NCBI GenBank assembly: GCA_013396915.1 | Contig: VWZL01000918.1 | Coordinates: 78,768-142,767 of the forward strand | Direction: 5' to 3' | Source: Stercorarius parasiticus | Taxonomy: Eukaryota; Chordata; Aves; Charadriiformes; Stercorariidae | DNA: 64,000 nucleotides | Shown: piece after piece, positions 1 through 13,500 of the stretch | How positions within the stretch are numbered: position 1 is the stretch's first letter | Layout: each line of letters begins with the position of its first letter | Program-made: the position numbers and the translations under genes | The notes under the pieces: model-generated | What the model saw: the letters and a program-made list of their open reading frames with translations, nothing else | What the model was told of the DNA's origin: nothing | Databases searched by the model: none

Positions 1-546
1 CCCCATTGATTTTACACACATAGACCCCTTGTGGGCCTTCGACTTTGTGCCTCCGTACTCTCCTGAATAACATTTTTGTCACTGGAGCTGAAACATAATC
101 AGAACCCAGCTCAGACAAAATAAATAAAATACTATTAAATACGGTTGCAGATGATGTAATTTCTCCACAACTTTAACTTGATACCTTTTTCATGACAGTA
201 TCTCTGATATCCTTTAAGACATGGCAAAGAATTGAAACTATGAGGCACTTCTTTGTACTGTCGTTATGTCCCAGTGTTGCTTGGAAATATGCAAAGCGGT
301 GATGTACCTCCCCGCCAAAGGTTTCCTGTGCAGGGAATGGGGTAGATCCTCACAGCTTTGGGGTCCTTCACTGTTGGCGTGGGTGTTAGAGGTGCACTTG
401 CCCAGTGTGCTGTTAGCAGCGTCCCGACAGCGGAGGCCGAGATGGGTGCCCTCAGCTGCCCCTTTGAGTTTATAGCACTGAAAAGCAGAGCATGCATCTG
501 TTTAACAGCTTTTTTTGTTTTGTTTTCTTTTTTTTTCCCCCCAAAG
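1..546. other. No exon recognised; intron or 5' flank of ANKRD31
   Basis: I see no exon here that ends in phase 2, as the exon at 547 requires. A mildly GC-richer patch lies at about 370-475, and a T/C tract at 510-543 is the polypyrimidine tract of the next acceptor. The first coding exon is therefore probably left of the window. Confidence 0.5.
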
Positions 547-602
547 GTTGCCTTTTCTGGATAAGGACATGGCTGTGACAACTGAAATAAGAATTGATGA
601 AG
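547..602 (+). CDS. ANKRD31: ANKRD31 exon 1 of window (N-terminal)
   Basis: A short exon of 56 bases between a long T/C tract ending CCAAAG and a GTAGGC donor. It enters in phase 2 and leaves in phase 1. The reading RLPFLDKDMAVTTEIRID resembles the N-terminal part of mammalian ANKRD31, where an Arg-Leu-Leu-Phe-Asp-like stretch occupies the same place. The match is short, so support comes mainly from the splice sites and from the phase fit to the exon at 2,283. Confidence 0.6.
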
Positions 603-2282
603 GTAGGCAAAATTTGTTTTTCAGTCTGTTTCAGTCAGGTTCTAGGAAGTGGTGCTGTGGACGTCTATATTATTTTAACGTCAGTGTTGCACGAAGTTCA
701 TTCTTATGAACTGTATGTGCTCTCTTATAGTAGCCATAGGTTTAGCTCATATTTTAGAAGAGTGTTCAGCATATTTTTAATGTTTGAAAAATAGGTTTGC
801 TGTTAATTTTCCTATTCTTCCTGTGTACTATAACAGAGAATGCCTGGCTTGAAAAGTGTTTGAACTGTATGTAGAGATATCGTTTTTGTTTAGAGAGGTG
901 TATTGTGATTGAGCAGAATAAAATACATGAAATCTAGACACATAATAGTCATATATAACTATAGTTGCATATGGTATTTAAAAAATAATTTTAATATACA
1001 AAACTTTAACATAAAAAATTTGGGTAGGGATATATTGAAGGACATTATTTTAAGTGTATTATTAAATTACATTAAACATAAATGCATGCACACTCATTTA
1101 AAGCATTAAAATCTTCTCTAATAACTCCCTTAGAGCAGGTTGTGTGAGCAAGCATGTTGTAGTTACGTAACAGTTTTACTGGTACCTGCTTGGTGTTTTT
1201 GTATAATCTATCTGACTTCCGTCCTGTATGTTTTATTCCAGCAATACAGAGACTGCCTATTCTTTCAGCGACACAAGGTGTTCTTAGTGTTCTTCTAGAT
1301 TTTTTTTTTTGTCTTTTTTGCCAGTTTGAAGACCTGAGCAGACTATCATTTTTTATTAACCTACTCTGGGTTAATAGAAATCTTATTGACAGCCCATTGA
1401 AATCTGCAAAAACTTTTCCTATGGCTGTGATTTCCTGATGCTAAACCTTTCATGGTTGCTCAACAGTTTTGTCTGAGGAAAGAAGTATCATCCCATTTTG
1501 AACTTACCTGTGGTTATCCACTGGAATTAAAACCTGGCAACATTAAACATACATGGTTTAAGGCATGTTTATTTGACTCATTGTTCAGCTTGTGGAGTGG
1601 GGGTTTGTCTGAGGGTTGAGTGGGTTTTTTTGTCTCTGTAAATGTTATAGTTGATATTTTTAGCATTATGCCTGCAGCATTTTATATTTGGTAAGGTGGA
1701 ATTAGTATTTCATTATTCGTGTATTTGTGCTTACTTGTATAGAAGCAATTTGGTGATGAGATACGTAACATAAAGATCAATTTGATGGGTATTTTATTAA
1801 TGTCAGTAACAGCATTCTAGTTTTGAAACCTAGGGGTCCAACCTTAAAGGTTTTTCTCTTTTTTTCTCCAGAGAGAAGTTCTTCCTTTGCATAGTCATTA
1901 AAGAAATATTCCATATAGGAGTACAAATATTTTTAGTCAAATGGATCATGCATCTTACCAAAATTCCAGTTGTTAGTTTAAAAAGTAAGAAGAAAGATTT
2001 ACTCTCCAAGACAAACTCAAGGAGGATTCCAGAACACTAAGTGAAATAAATTTTCCCCCCAAGCTGGTTTTATTTATTTCTGACCTCTCCTATACTGTAG
2101 TTTCAAAATCTAGTTAGATAGACTGTTTAACAACTTGAGTTTCTTGCATATCAGAAGCTTTGATACGTATACCTTGGTTACTGAGTTATATAGAAATTTA
2201 TGGAGTTATGGAAAGTTACATAGAAATTAAGGCAATCAAAACTTCCTTTAAGTACTGTATTTTTCTTCTGTTTTTTTCCTAG
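603..2282 (+). other. Intron, nothing recognised
   Basis: AT-rich sequence with many stops in all frames. Short T runs occur (for example 1,299-1,308 and near 1,625). No repeat family or second gene was recognised. Confidence 0.5.
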
Positions 2283-2377
2283 GGGCTCTCTCTCCAGAAA
2301 TCTGTTTTATACAGAAATTTTTTGGTCACACATATAGTCAGAAAGAAGAACAGATAAATCCAGTAGGTACAGAAATG
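2283..2377 (+). CDS. ANKRD31: ANKRD31 exon 2 of window
   Basis: Acceptor TTTTTTTCCTAG and donor GTACGT bound 95 bases, entering in phase 1 and leaving in phase 0. It reads ALSPEICFIQKFFGHTYSQK and continues Lys/Gln-rich for a further dozen residues. The Ser-Pro-Glu-Ile start fits the same place in mammalian ANKRD31 as I remember it. No domain is evident, and mammalian N-termini are also poorly conserved here. Confidence 0.72.
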
Positions 2378-5300
2378 GTACGTCTCTTGCTACACATATC
2401 TGACTATTAATTATTAATAAACTCACTGGGCCTCGCATTCTTTATGTGCAAAAGAGCCTGGTGGCTTGCAGCTGAAATGAATTTTATGACAAGATAGTTC
2501 TCATTTGTGTGTCGCATTCTCTCCAGGAAGGTATCAAAGTCTCTTCCCTCTATACCCTTTTTCATGAGGGTATAACCTTTCAAATTCGAGAAACAAGACC
2601 ATAGCAAAGATGAAGTTGTGGAACACAAACTTTTTAGTGTGTTCCTTTCAGGAGCTGAAAGATAACCATCTGGATTAACCATGCCAGAATACACCCTCGG
2701 TTACTCATTATGAGATTAGCTATGATCCAACGATTGGACAATTGTTTCTTTGAAAAAGAAAGAGATAATAATCTGAAATGTAAAATAAAATGTCTGCTTG
2801 CATGATGATGGGGTAATTAGTTCTACTCTATGGATAATTCTGCATTCCCTAATCTAGTAATTATCCTACTTTTTAATATATTTGCCACAGTTGGTAGCTA
2901 GCCCATAAACTTCTGTACAATTGAGCAATCGGGTTTCCACCTGCACGTGACATGATCATGAAACAATTGGGAACAAACAGATTTCTGCTCTTTAACTGAG
3001 ATGATTTTAAAACCTGTGACTGTTACACTGTTTTTAGGGCTGTGGATTCACCAATCCAAAGACCACTATCTATGCATTCTTATTCCAGTATAAGAGGATT
3101 TTTTCAAAGAACTAAAATGCTTCCTAGATGACAAAAAAAACATTGAAAAAAAAGACACTCTTTCTACTGAAGTGAATGTTTTTACAGAGCATTACAGAAT
3201 TACAAATACATTGTCTCAACTGACAGTGTGGGAAACAGTGAGCAAGGTCAAAAAGATGCTGTTATTTCAAAGGCTTTTCTCCATAAGTTTATTTTGCTGC
3301 TTGCATGTCCCAGGGTTGTCTTGACTGGAGTTTATCACAGTTTTCTAAAGACAGAGGGAACAAGGAAAGTGCCCATTTACTCTCTCCCGTTCTCCTCTGG
3401 AAGCTGATCTGACTGTCTACTGCCTTACCAAACTCTTTAGCTTCATGGCTCTCACCAGAGTAGCCAGTCTGCAATCCCACTAAGGGATCCTTCCAAGTCT
3501 AAGGACAAACCCCCCATCCACAAAAGGAAAAGTCAGAAAAGCAAAGAAACCTAATACTTATCACCACATAGTTTGGGTAACTCTCACTATTTTTTATTTT
3601 TTTTTGTGAGACCTGCATAGCACAACACTGGCAGCTTGGTTGTGCACAGCATGGGGACAGTGTAAAATTCAAATCTTTACTGAATTCTGTAAGGAATGCT
3701 TTTGGCCTGTCATCCGTGATGCTTGCGTATGTAGATTGCACCAGTGTGGCTCTTCAGCCACTCTCAGAGCCAACATCGAACATGCTTACATAGAAGCTTT
3801 CACTTCTACAGTGTTCTCAGAAATGGTCTTATGTGAATACAGCATCTTGATGCGATAAGAGGGTCGTGCAGCCTGGAGTGGCAGATTTTTTTCAGGAACC
3901 GTAGCATCGGTTCCAGTTGTTCCAAAGAGTCTTGGCTTTCTCTCTACTTCAGGTGGGTTGGGGGAGGCTTGGGATATACGGTCCTGTCCTTGATTCTACT
4001 AGAGATTGTAAATAAGACTTTTCTTCCACAAGGGATTCATTAGATATACAGACAGATTTTGTAGGATTCAGGTTTTTTCCAACTGGCAAGTCATTTCTGT
4101 TATCTATTAACAGCCTGTTCCGTGGCTTTTTCAGGCAGGCCTCGTAATTGTAAGTTTGTGCTTTTACCTGTTTCAGTTTTTTTTTTTCTCACCCAGTTTG
4201 TTGAAGTGCACCTAAAGTTCTTAGGTGGCACTTAGAGCTTTTAAGCATTAGTCTGTTTTTGGAACATGTCCAGAGTTCCCTTAGATAGTTGTCTGTATAA
4301 ATAAGTTCTCAAATGAGAAAAATCAGTTGAGTTTTGCAGGAATTTCCTTACCAAAAGGAAGAGAGGAGGACAAAAGGCTGTTCCCAGTACTTGCAGTCAA
4401 TGGTCACAAACACTATTTGTGTAATTTCTATGATTTGAGAAGACCTATCAAAACGATCAACAATACACTGATTTTGCTTGGAACCTAATATTTTAGTGGA
4501 CAAAATAGTTTCTCCTTCTTCTGTGATACTTGGTAGTTCATTGAGCTTTAAGCATCTCTCTGAGCAATGTTAGCCAGTCAAAGAGGTTTAGTAGTTGTTT
4601 TGCTATCCTCCTGACCTCTCTTGGTCTCTGGATAATGTTCTGTGTAAATACCCAGGCTGATTCGTACAAAGGGTGTATTTAGCAAAGTCAATAACTTTCT
4701 GCCAGCTATCCCATTGCCATATTTTGGAACTACATCAGTCAATAATTGTTGCACAAACTGTTTCTAAAGAATCTGTTCCATTCCAGGAAGCCTTTTAGCA
4801 GCCCTTCCTCTTGGTCAATTTCCACCTGTTCCTCTTCATGTCATTTCTAAAATGATTGTTCTTGTTGTGTTGCTAATGCCTTGTGCAGGCCAAATAAGTC
4901 ATCACTTGGTGCCCATACGAAGGTGTTCTTTCCCAGAGTTTTCCTAGTGCTGTGACTGTTCTCCACTGTATGTCAATGATTTGTTTAAAATGGCAGCCGG
5001 TATGCTGGTAGTCCACTAGTAATCCCTAGTCTTCAACTCATCTGGAAGAGAACCAACCTGCAGTTCACTTGCCTATCTTAATCATTCCTAGGTTGCCTTA
5101 GACTTTGAGGCTCCTTTTTCCATCCTAGAGGAGGTCTTTCCCTTATGTACAGTCAGAGGCACAAAAAGCAGATCCAGGCTTCTTTTACTAAAGAGTTTGA
5201 ATTTGGCTCCTGCTCTGACATTGGGTCTCTGCTTACCCACATTGTCCTTTTCTGGGTCTGCATGTAGCAGCCCTGCCACTTAGAGCTTTCTGATGTGCAG

Positions 5301-5754
5301 GTCTTGTCAGCAAAGTCCCTTAATTCTGCCTTCTCCAGAGATACTGAGAGTTGTGTACTAAACTCCACAGTCTCTGGAGCAGCACCCTGTCTTATTTAAT
5401 TAAAAGAGGGAATTGTTACAAAAATAAGAATAAAGCTGGGAGTTGAAATAAAAACACCTTGTATTTTGGTATTTTGATGTATAAAACACCTGAAGTTTAA
5501 AGCAATCATGTCTTACTTGCATAGGTATGTTTTCCTTCTGAGTGAGTGTTGTCTTTCATAGCCTTGATTTATTTTTCAACATTTTTCTCAAATAGGACAA
5601 ATAAAAAATATTTAAGTGGAATGGCTTTTGTGTCTTATTAGTAAAAGATCATATCTAAAAATTCCATTTCCCATCTCAGTTACAGACAGAAGATAAGCAT
5701 GTAGTAAAGTTGAGAAAAATGTGTACTAAGTTTTTAATTTTTTTTTCCATTCAG
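2378..5754 (+). other. Intron, possible old antisense repeat at 3,500-5,400
   Basis: Mostly AT-rich intron. Between about 3,500 and 5,400 the base composition is more even, and the minus strand has several short open stretches separated by stops (for example 3,499-3,741, 5,088-5,279 and 5,153-5,368). This looks like worn repeat-derived sequence, but I could not name a family. A separate 95-codon minus-strand frame at 2,407-2,694 has no recognisable product. Confidence 0.3.
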
Positions 5755-5801
5755 ATAGCTCAAGAGGTATGCACATTTGACCAGTCTCAGTCTCTACTGC
5801 A
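5755..5801 (+). CDS. ANKRD31: ANKRD31 exon 3 of window
   Basis: A 47-base exon with acceptor TTTTTTTTCCATTCAG and a perfect GTAAGT donor. It enters in phase 0 and leaves in phase 2. The reading IAQEVCTFDQSQSLL ends in a Gln codon completed by the next exon; a Gln/Leu-rich stretch is found at the same place in mammals. Its size makes it easy to miss in gene prediction. Confidence 0.66.
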
Positions 5802-6450
5802 GTAAGTATAACATATCATATAGTATGCCTGACTGGAATTCCTGTAATTAAACAATTCTGTTATACTTCCATTTGTATGTTATTTTATTCTCAGTGTTTT
5901 ATTATGATGCAGTTTTCTTATTTGCTTAGTGAAGGATCTATATTTATGTCTGGGGTGATTCTGTGTCCAATGTGGGTCAACCTGTACCTTATTTGTTTTT
6001 ATTGATGGTATTACCTTTAATGGTATAAGGGCATAAGCAACAGGAAAGACAGTAGACTACTCAGGGAAAACCATTAGACAAATGAACAAAAAATTGTAAT
6101 AAATAATATTAAACCTTTTGTTCTTAGAAGCTATAGAAGGATTGCAGTAGAAGATGGATTTATAATAGAAATACTGAAAGAAGTAATAAAAAATGGGAAG
6201 AGACATTTTTTCACTTAGAGAATGAATGTACAAACATACCTAGCTCCACTTAGGAAATCTGGAAGTCTCAGTTACTGTAAGTCCTTGTAAAGAGAAGTAT
6301 GCCTCTGAAAAACCTGCCGCTGTTTCCACAAATAATTCCAAGTAAAAAAAACTGCATAAACAAACTGAAAGTACTGTAGAAATTTTCTTAAGCTGAGCAG
6401 ATAACAGTTCTTTCTGAATAAGAACATTTTACTGTATTATTTAATTCTAG
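5802..6450 (+). other. Intron, nothing recognised
   Basis: AT-rich intron of about 650 bases. No repeat, RNA gene or open frame of note. Confidence 0.5.
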
Positions 6451-6545
6451 GGGTTGGATTAACATTCCATCACTTCCTGAAAATATTTCTAAGCCAGGTT
6501 TTGCGCTAAATGCTGCAGTAGAGGGACAGCAAAATAATTCTGTAG
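6451..6545 (+). CDS. ANKRD31: ANKRD31 exon 4 of window
   Basis: Acceptor TTTAATTCTAG and donor GTATGT bound 95 bases, entering in phase 2 and leaving in phase 1. The first base completes the Gln codon of the previous exon. It reads GWINIPSLPENISKPGFALN and ends near GQQNNSV. Only this frame is open with matching phases on both sides. No domain is visible; the segment looks disordered. Confidence 0.7.
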
Positions 6546-7540
6546 GTATGTTGTATTTTGTACAAAACTGAAAGTAGCTCTAGCTGTGGCAAATTCATTT
6601 GAGAAGCTGAAGATGAGTAACTGCGTAGGTTTATTTAGAATATGTCTATATGTGACCTTTACAATCATAGTTGTCTTGACTACAAGTTATGTTTTTGTAA
6701 GCATTCTGTTAGCATTGTTTGAAAAAAGTAACTGTTTTCCCAAGCCAGTGGTATATTTCCAGCTTAAAATTATTTCATTGCTGTGGAATTTTCTGACAAA
6801 AGTTACAGGCCATATAGCACTCAAGTGCCATATGGATGTGTAAGGTAAGCATGGGGGTAACAGTCATTGTGGGTTCCTACGTGCCTCTTACTGACATATC
6901 CAATAATCACAGACATCTGTAAGAAACAAGAAACAAAAATGCTACTGGTCATTCCCCACATCTGTCTGCCAGCAGCTGCTGCTTCAGGTGTACTCCTGTT
7001 CCTCTGCACTTCCAGTGGTGCAGGCCTGCCCCATCTGTTTAAGCTAATTTTTGCCAACCCAGTAGAAAACCATTCACTTTGTATCTTATTAGGAAATTCC
7101 CAGGGAGTCACGTGAATGTCAAAACACAGTGATGGGAGCAGGGGGGTGGGACCAGCCCTTTTCAGAGGCAGTAAGTTACGGATTGATTTAGCTGTATTGT
7201 CTAATTGCATTGTAATTAGAGAGGGCAGGGGATAGGCCTCATCCAGTGGAATGGGCGGTGATTCCATCTGCTGATAGTCTTTGGAAACATGGGCCTCTAA
7301 ACGACAGTGAAGAAATATGACAAAATAGCCCTGGAATATAATTTGGTGACTAACAGAGCCTGACTAGAGATCTTATTGTCAGTTCCACTTAGACAAAATG
7401 ACTACAGAAGTTTTTAAGAATGGTTGAAACTTTAGCCTTAATCAGGAAGTGAGGCCATTTTATTAGAAATTATGAAAACTTTCAGAAGTGGAATTCAGTG
7501 ATAGTACAACTGAAATATTTGTTTACTCTCCTAAATTTAG
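6546..7540 (+). other. Intron, nothing firmly recognised
   Basis: A 148-codon minus-strand frame lies at 6,821-7,267, in a slightly GC-richer part of the intron. It has no recognisable motif and I treat it as chance. Confidence 0.4.
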
Positions 7541-7581
7541 ATATCAAATCGAACGGATTTCAGAAAGATTCAGAAGAAAAG
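7541..7581 (+). CDS. ANKRD31: ANKRD31 exon 5 of window (micro-exon)
   Basis: A 41-base exon between CTAAATTTAG and GTTAGT, entering in phase 1 and leaving in phase 0. It reads DIKSNGFQKDSEEK, a charged linker. It is supported only by splice sites, phase fit with 6,545 and 13,949, and its charged make-up. The donor is not ideal. The frame runs open past the donor, so the exact end could differ. Confidence 0.55.
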
Positions 7582-10500
7582 GTTAGTGTATTTTTACAAC
7601 TGAATGTATATAAAATATCTTTTAATTTTGTTAGCATTAGAAAATATTTTACTGAAAAATACATGGTTCTTTCATTTTAAAAAGCAGGCACAGCTGTCGA
7701 AAGTGATACTGAGCATGTCACTTTGGTGAAAACAACTTAAAAGCTAACATTTATTTTCTGCTTTTTGGGTAGGAACTGCAGTTATTAAGCTTGCAGGGCA
7801 CAAGGGTAGAAGCTAGCAGTAACAGTGAAGTAGGAAAGATGTCACCATGACACAGAATCTACAAGGGCTGTTACTTAAGCTAAAGCAATGAGGACTTTTA
7901 GTAACCTAAAACATGTTTTCCACCAATGAAAATTATGGGAGAGGCACTAGGGAGGTCTTTGAGAAGGAACAGAGTATATGTAACTGTCCTTATGTTTCGG
8001 AGTAATGACTTTCTTGGGGCCAAAAATAGGTAGTACATCTCTTGGGTAATCCTAAAGGTGCTCATGAGGGACAGGTTTCACTGCTGATGAGATAAAAGTG
8101 AGGGAATAGCATTGGAGATACATTTTCCCCCATTTGTCAGGTCCTTTCTCAGTGATACTGAATTGGGGGTGATTCCACTCCTTTGTGAGCCTGCGTACTT
8201 GGGTGTTGCAAGGTACTGCCTCTTTTCTTTGCCATGGGTTTCTGCTGCTTCCTTTGGGCCAACGCTAGTGCTTGTTTGACGCCCAGCATGAAGCAATTTT
8301 TGAGGAACAACTGTCAGATGCTGTTCAATTTTTTTTTAGTTGGCTTAGTTTTCAGCCACGTTATTTTTTCAGTCTAGCTCCCCAGAAGATTAGGTAAGTG
8401 CCAGTGCTGCATAAGAGAGGGTGTAGAAATGCATAGCTGAAGGCAAGTGGAAGGACAGGGACCGCACCAACTCTAATTTAGATAAGTTTAATGCAATCTG
8501 AATGTTATAAGTGTATCTCATAAATAACACTCATTGTTTTAGTAATTATATGCTGGCAAGCACTGCTTTTGCATGTAAAAGAAAGAAAACCTTGAAGGGA
8601 AGAAGGAATTCCCTGACAGCTTCCAGAAAACACAGTAGCAAAAATTCGAAAATATATCCACGTGAACCGTCCAACCCAGAAATATCTTGAGCAAGAGTTG
8701 AAGGTTCTGCAACCGCTGACATAAACATCCAGTGGTCAAATATTCCCTTTCTTCCTCACCACTTCCCTGCTCCCCTTTTTCCTTCCCACCCTCCCTCCAT
8801 TCTTGGTTTGCAGTCAGTGAAGTCCAAGCAGCAGTGAAGTACTGGCAGCATTTCATGCAGGAATTCTTGGCCTTTGCCTCTGTATCATCTGTCTTTATGC
8901 TGTCATCTGCAATGACAACGTTGCTTGTGTCTGCTGTGCTACCTCTGCATTGTTATCGCCTTCTATTGCCCCTCTGAGGCACAATGCCCTCTTTGTGCTT
9001 TTCAGTTTCTAGTCTCAGTTCATCCCTCACCAGTTCATTGCTTTCAGGTGCATGGATGTTGGACAAAGAAACTGTCATTGGAATTTGTTCTGTTGCTGTT
9101 TCTGCAGCAAAAAGTACCTTTTATTACCAATTCCTCCTGCAATGTCATGGACAGTTCTGAGGATTTCTGCAGCACTAGTGACATCAACTGCATGGGTCCA
9201 AGAGAAGCAAGAGGATCTTCCTGGGTACATATAATGCTTGCTGCCATCTGCAGTTTCTTGGGAAACCTCACATTAACTTACAACAGGGTACCAGTTCCAG
9301 TATTTCTTCTCTGACGTTCCAGCGTGGAGCAATTTACAGCAATATGCAGTGTAATTATCTGCTGAAATAACCTGCTTAATGCAGAGACCATAGCATTATG
9401 ACTGTTTCATCTAGTGCCATAGATTTGGACCTGTAAGTAAAAAGTCAGAATTCTATATGAATCAACTTTACTTTTGTTTTTTTTAAGGATCTTGATTAAG
9501 ATCAATGTTGGGGAAAAAACAATACTTGCTAAAATTTGCCAAAAACAAATTTGAGACCAGTATGACAAATTATTCATGTCATGTAACAAATATGATTGAT
9601 TACATGGTAAGGTATCCCTTGCCTCAGAACAAAGAAAAAAAAAATTAAATCCCCTACGCTATTACTTTCTGAAAAATATACAACTACCAATATAAAAATA
9701 TAATACCAAGTTTATTAGGTGAAACATTCTCATTGTACAGAATTAGTTAAATAGAAGAAAATCAAAAAACCTTGAAACAAAGATTACCTGTGATTAATAG
9801 CCTCTGGAGAATAGACAGATTGAGTGCATTGGGAGTATCTCCAGAGAGGGTATTTTAGGAGCCTGGAGTAAGAAGGTTGGAATTAATCACTATGGTGAAT
9901 TATACTTTTTGAAAATTGGCGGATAGTGGCACTGGCAAGATCTGAGTGCTGCAGGAAGACCTCTTGCGAGGAACCAATGTCCATCACAGGCTTTTGTGTA
10001 CTGATTTGAAGAAAGGGCAGGACAGACGTTGACAACCAGAAGTGAGTCACTAGGCATGTTAGTTTTGTCTATCTATTCCTGAAAATACAAGAGAAATTCA
10101 TTAGTTAGCATAGCCTCTGCATAGAAGTCCTGACACCATAAAATGAATCTTGCTGTGTTTTCTTGATTTTGATGACAGCAGCTCTGATGTCTGTTGAGGT
10201 TAGTCTGTCAATAGTGGGGCCAATATTGGTCAACATCCTCAGTAATGGCCTGGAAAATGGAACAGAATGCACCCTCAGAAAGTTCAGAGATGGTACTGGG
10301 AGGAGTGACTGATACAGCAGATAGTTGTGTTGCCATTCAAAGGATCTTGTACAGGTTGGAGAACTGGGCAGAGAGAAATCTTAGGAAGTTCAACAAGCGC
10401 ACATGGGAAGTCCTGCCTCTGGGCAGGAATAACCTCAGGCCCCAGTATGTGCTGGGGACCAACTGGCTGGAAAGTAGCTCTGCAGAGAAGGACCTGAGGA

Positions 10501-13500
10501 CCCTGGTGGACAATAAGCTGGCCACAAGCCAGTGATACACATGTGTGGCAAAGGCAGCAAAAAAATATCCTGGGCTGAGTTAGGAAGAGTTTTGCCAGCA
10601 GGTTGAGAGAGGTGTTCCTCTACTTAGAACTGGCAAGGCCACCTCTAGAGTACTGTGTCCAGTTCTGGGTCCTCAGTACAAGAAAGACAGAGATATGCTG
10701 GAGCGAGTCCAGCACAGGGCCACAAAGTTGATTAAAGGACTGATGCATCTCTCATACGAGGACAGGCTGAGAGAGCTGGAACTGTTCAACCCGGAGAAGA
10801 GAAGGATTAGGGGAGTCTTACCAATGTGTATGAACACCTGACAGGAAGGAATTAAGATGAGGGAGCCAGACTTCTCAGTAGTACCCTCTGGTAGGACAAG
10901 AGGCAATGGACACAAAAAGAAAGAAATTGCATCTGAACACAAAATCCCACCCCACTTTTTAGCTGTGAGGGTAGTCAGATGCTGGAACAGGTTGCCCAGA
11001 GAGGTTGTGCATTCTCCAGCTGTGGAGATACTCAGAAGCTGACTGGACATGGTCCTGGGCAGCCTGCGGCAGCTGACACTGCTTGAGCAGTGAGGCTGGA
11101 CTAGCTGATCTCAAGAGGTTCCTTCCAGCCTCAACTGTTCAGTGATTCTCTGTGCCCACGTCCCAGTCCCAGTCCCCAAACCCATGTTCCAGTTTATTGC
11201 AATAATTTTTAGCTCATCATTCTCACAGAAGCTGGTAATGTTGATCCTTCTGAAGCCTTAACTCTTTGATGGTGATGCTCTTATATGCATGTATTGAAAG
11301 GCTGAACTTCTCTGCTGTTTTTTGTCTCAGAGCTAGCAGATACATAAGCCATTTAACATTTCCAATCCAGTGTTATTATTTACGCTTCAGTATTATTCAG
11401 TCCGGTTTTATCTTGTAACATTTAAAAGCCACAGTCTGTGACACCAGGTAGCCACCAATTTCTTGATAACTTTTTAATTGTTTTCAAACACGTGGAAAAA
11501 AAAAGTAATCCTTGCACGTCAAGATTGATCAAAGTGATGTGAATGCCGTGCCATCTGCTGGAGGTGACAGGCCAGATTTAAGCTTGCTCATGTATTGTAC
11601 AGGGAGAGGTAAACATCTAAGGCTTGGCTAAGCGTGTCTTGCTCACTGGTCTTTGGTGCAGTGAGTTTATTAACATACAGTTTTTATATCAACGGTCAAG
11701 TAAATTGTTTTATTTTAGATAGGATTTCTGCTTGACTTCCCTGTCCATCTGATTCCTCTGGTGCAAGGTTCTCAGTTACATGAGGCTGGAGTTGTCTGCG
11801 GCCAGGCCCAGCTGTTACCCAGTGTGTGCTTACTGGGTAAGATGGGGAGACAAGAGATTCTGGGATGATGCTAGAATGTCAGCAGGATTTGTGCCTGGAT
11901 TAAAGAGCGCTTTGATTTGAATTTGTGCTGGGAATAATTGAGATACGAGGATAGTGGGATTTAAATCAAGGCTTTGGAAGCAGTGTGCTCATCCTTACTG
12001 CATCTCACATGCAAGAGATTCACAGATGCCATGAGATGGTTGGCATTCAAACCCTAAAAAGAATTGACAGCCTTATGCCAAAGAGATGCCTTTTTCTCTT
12101 TGGCATCCTTACATAGGAACCCCTTTTTGAAAGTAGTTGCTTGAAGCATAGCTCTTCTAGTGGATCTGAGGATGGATCTGAACGTGCATTTACCACAATG
12201 TTGATATGCTACTGCTGAGCTACTGACTGAGGTGGAATCCTGCTCCTCCTTTGAGTGAAACTTGAGTGTATTCGGACCATACTTACCAGACAGCGGTCCA
12301 CAGGAGAGAGAACTCCCTGTTTCGGTTCGTTTCCCAGCTGGCTCAGCTGTGATCCTTCATCAGCTCCTCTATTGCTTTTCAACAGACAACTGAAAGTACA
12401 GGGACCTTATGCAATGGGGCTTCAAGTGTCTTTATGGATAAGTGGCAGCTGAGGATGGGTTTTGGGGAGGGAAGATTTTGACTTCTGTTATGTTCTGCAC
12501 ATCTTAATTACTCATAGAGCAAGTCCCATGGGATTTTGCCAACAGAAATGAGTGCTAAAGAAATATAGGTACCTGTAGTTGGATGAACACCATCCACATT
12601 TCAGTGTTGGATTTCAGTTTGCATTTAGGTTTTTAGGATATTGCAAACTTACTCATTTATGCCTGCCTGATCCTTCTACATTAATATAAATGTAAGTTTC
12701 CTCTGCCCTTCAACAAATGCACCAAGCCTTTTTCTTTGGAAATCTATAATATACATACATGCTGTTTAAACCACAGTTCTTCAAGTACAGAAAGTTATGC
12801 CAGTGGGTTTTTTTTCCCTATTGTTTAAAGTCTGGACAAATTAGAGAAGTGGTCTAAAAAGAAACTTTAATTCAATGCAGCAAACTAAAAAGTAGTCAGT
12901 ACTTAGAACAGTTAGCTGCAAACATAAAAGATAGGAAGCAGCTCATTGGGAAATAATTTTTCAACAAAGAATCAGGAGTTTATAATGGCTTACAAACTGA
13001 ACATGAGTCAATGCTGTCGGAGTTCTGTTCTTTCTGTTTTATTGTTTGTGAGCTTTATCAAAAGTACGTTACCAGTGGTTAAAGGATTCTTGCGCTGCCC
13101 AGTGTTGCCACTTGCTGGCAGCAAGAGTCTAAAAATGTTTTGGAAGAGATTATTTTAAGATCCAGTATTGCTAAGCGACACCGCTATTAAACACAAATGT
13201 TATATAGAAAAAAATGTGTTGGGTCTGCTGAGGCATCTGATTTTCTTCTGCAGTAACATTGCAACAAGGATAAGGAAAAAAAAAGAAAAAGCTATTAATT
13301 GGTACAAAAGTGGGTGCGTCTGTTGAAAGTGGCTCAAAGTGATTAGAAAAACACTATCAGTGTAACTTTTCCAAGAACAGTTGTGATTTTATGATATCTG
13401 TGTTTCCACACAGATACTCAATGTGGAAACTTGAATGTGCAGCCTCCAAATATACTCCTAAGGTTTTGAACTGAAGCTTGTGAGGCACAAATGTTCCATA

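Noticed and set aside
6821..7267. 148-codon minus-strand open frame
   Set aside because: No domain, no splice context, and opposite to the gene; treated as chance in a GC-richer patch.
8925..9314. 129-codon plus-strand open frame
   Set aside because: Hydrophobic, Cys/Leu-rich reading from T/C-rich intron sequence, overlapped by frames on both strands; typical of chance.
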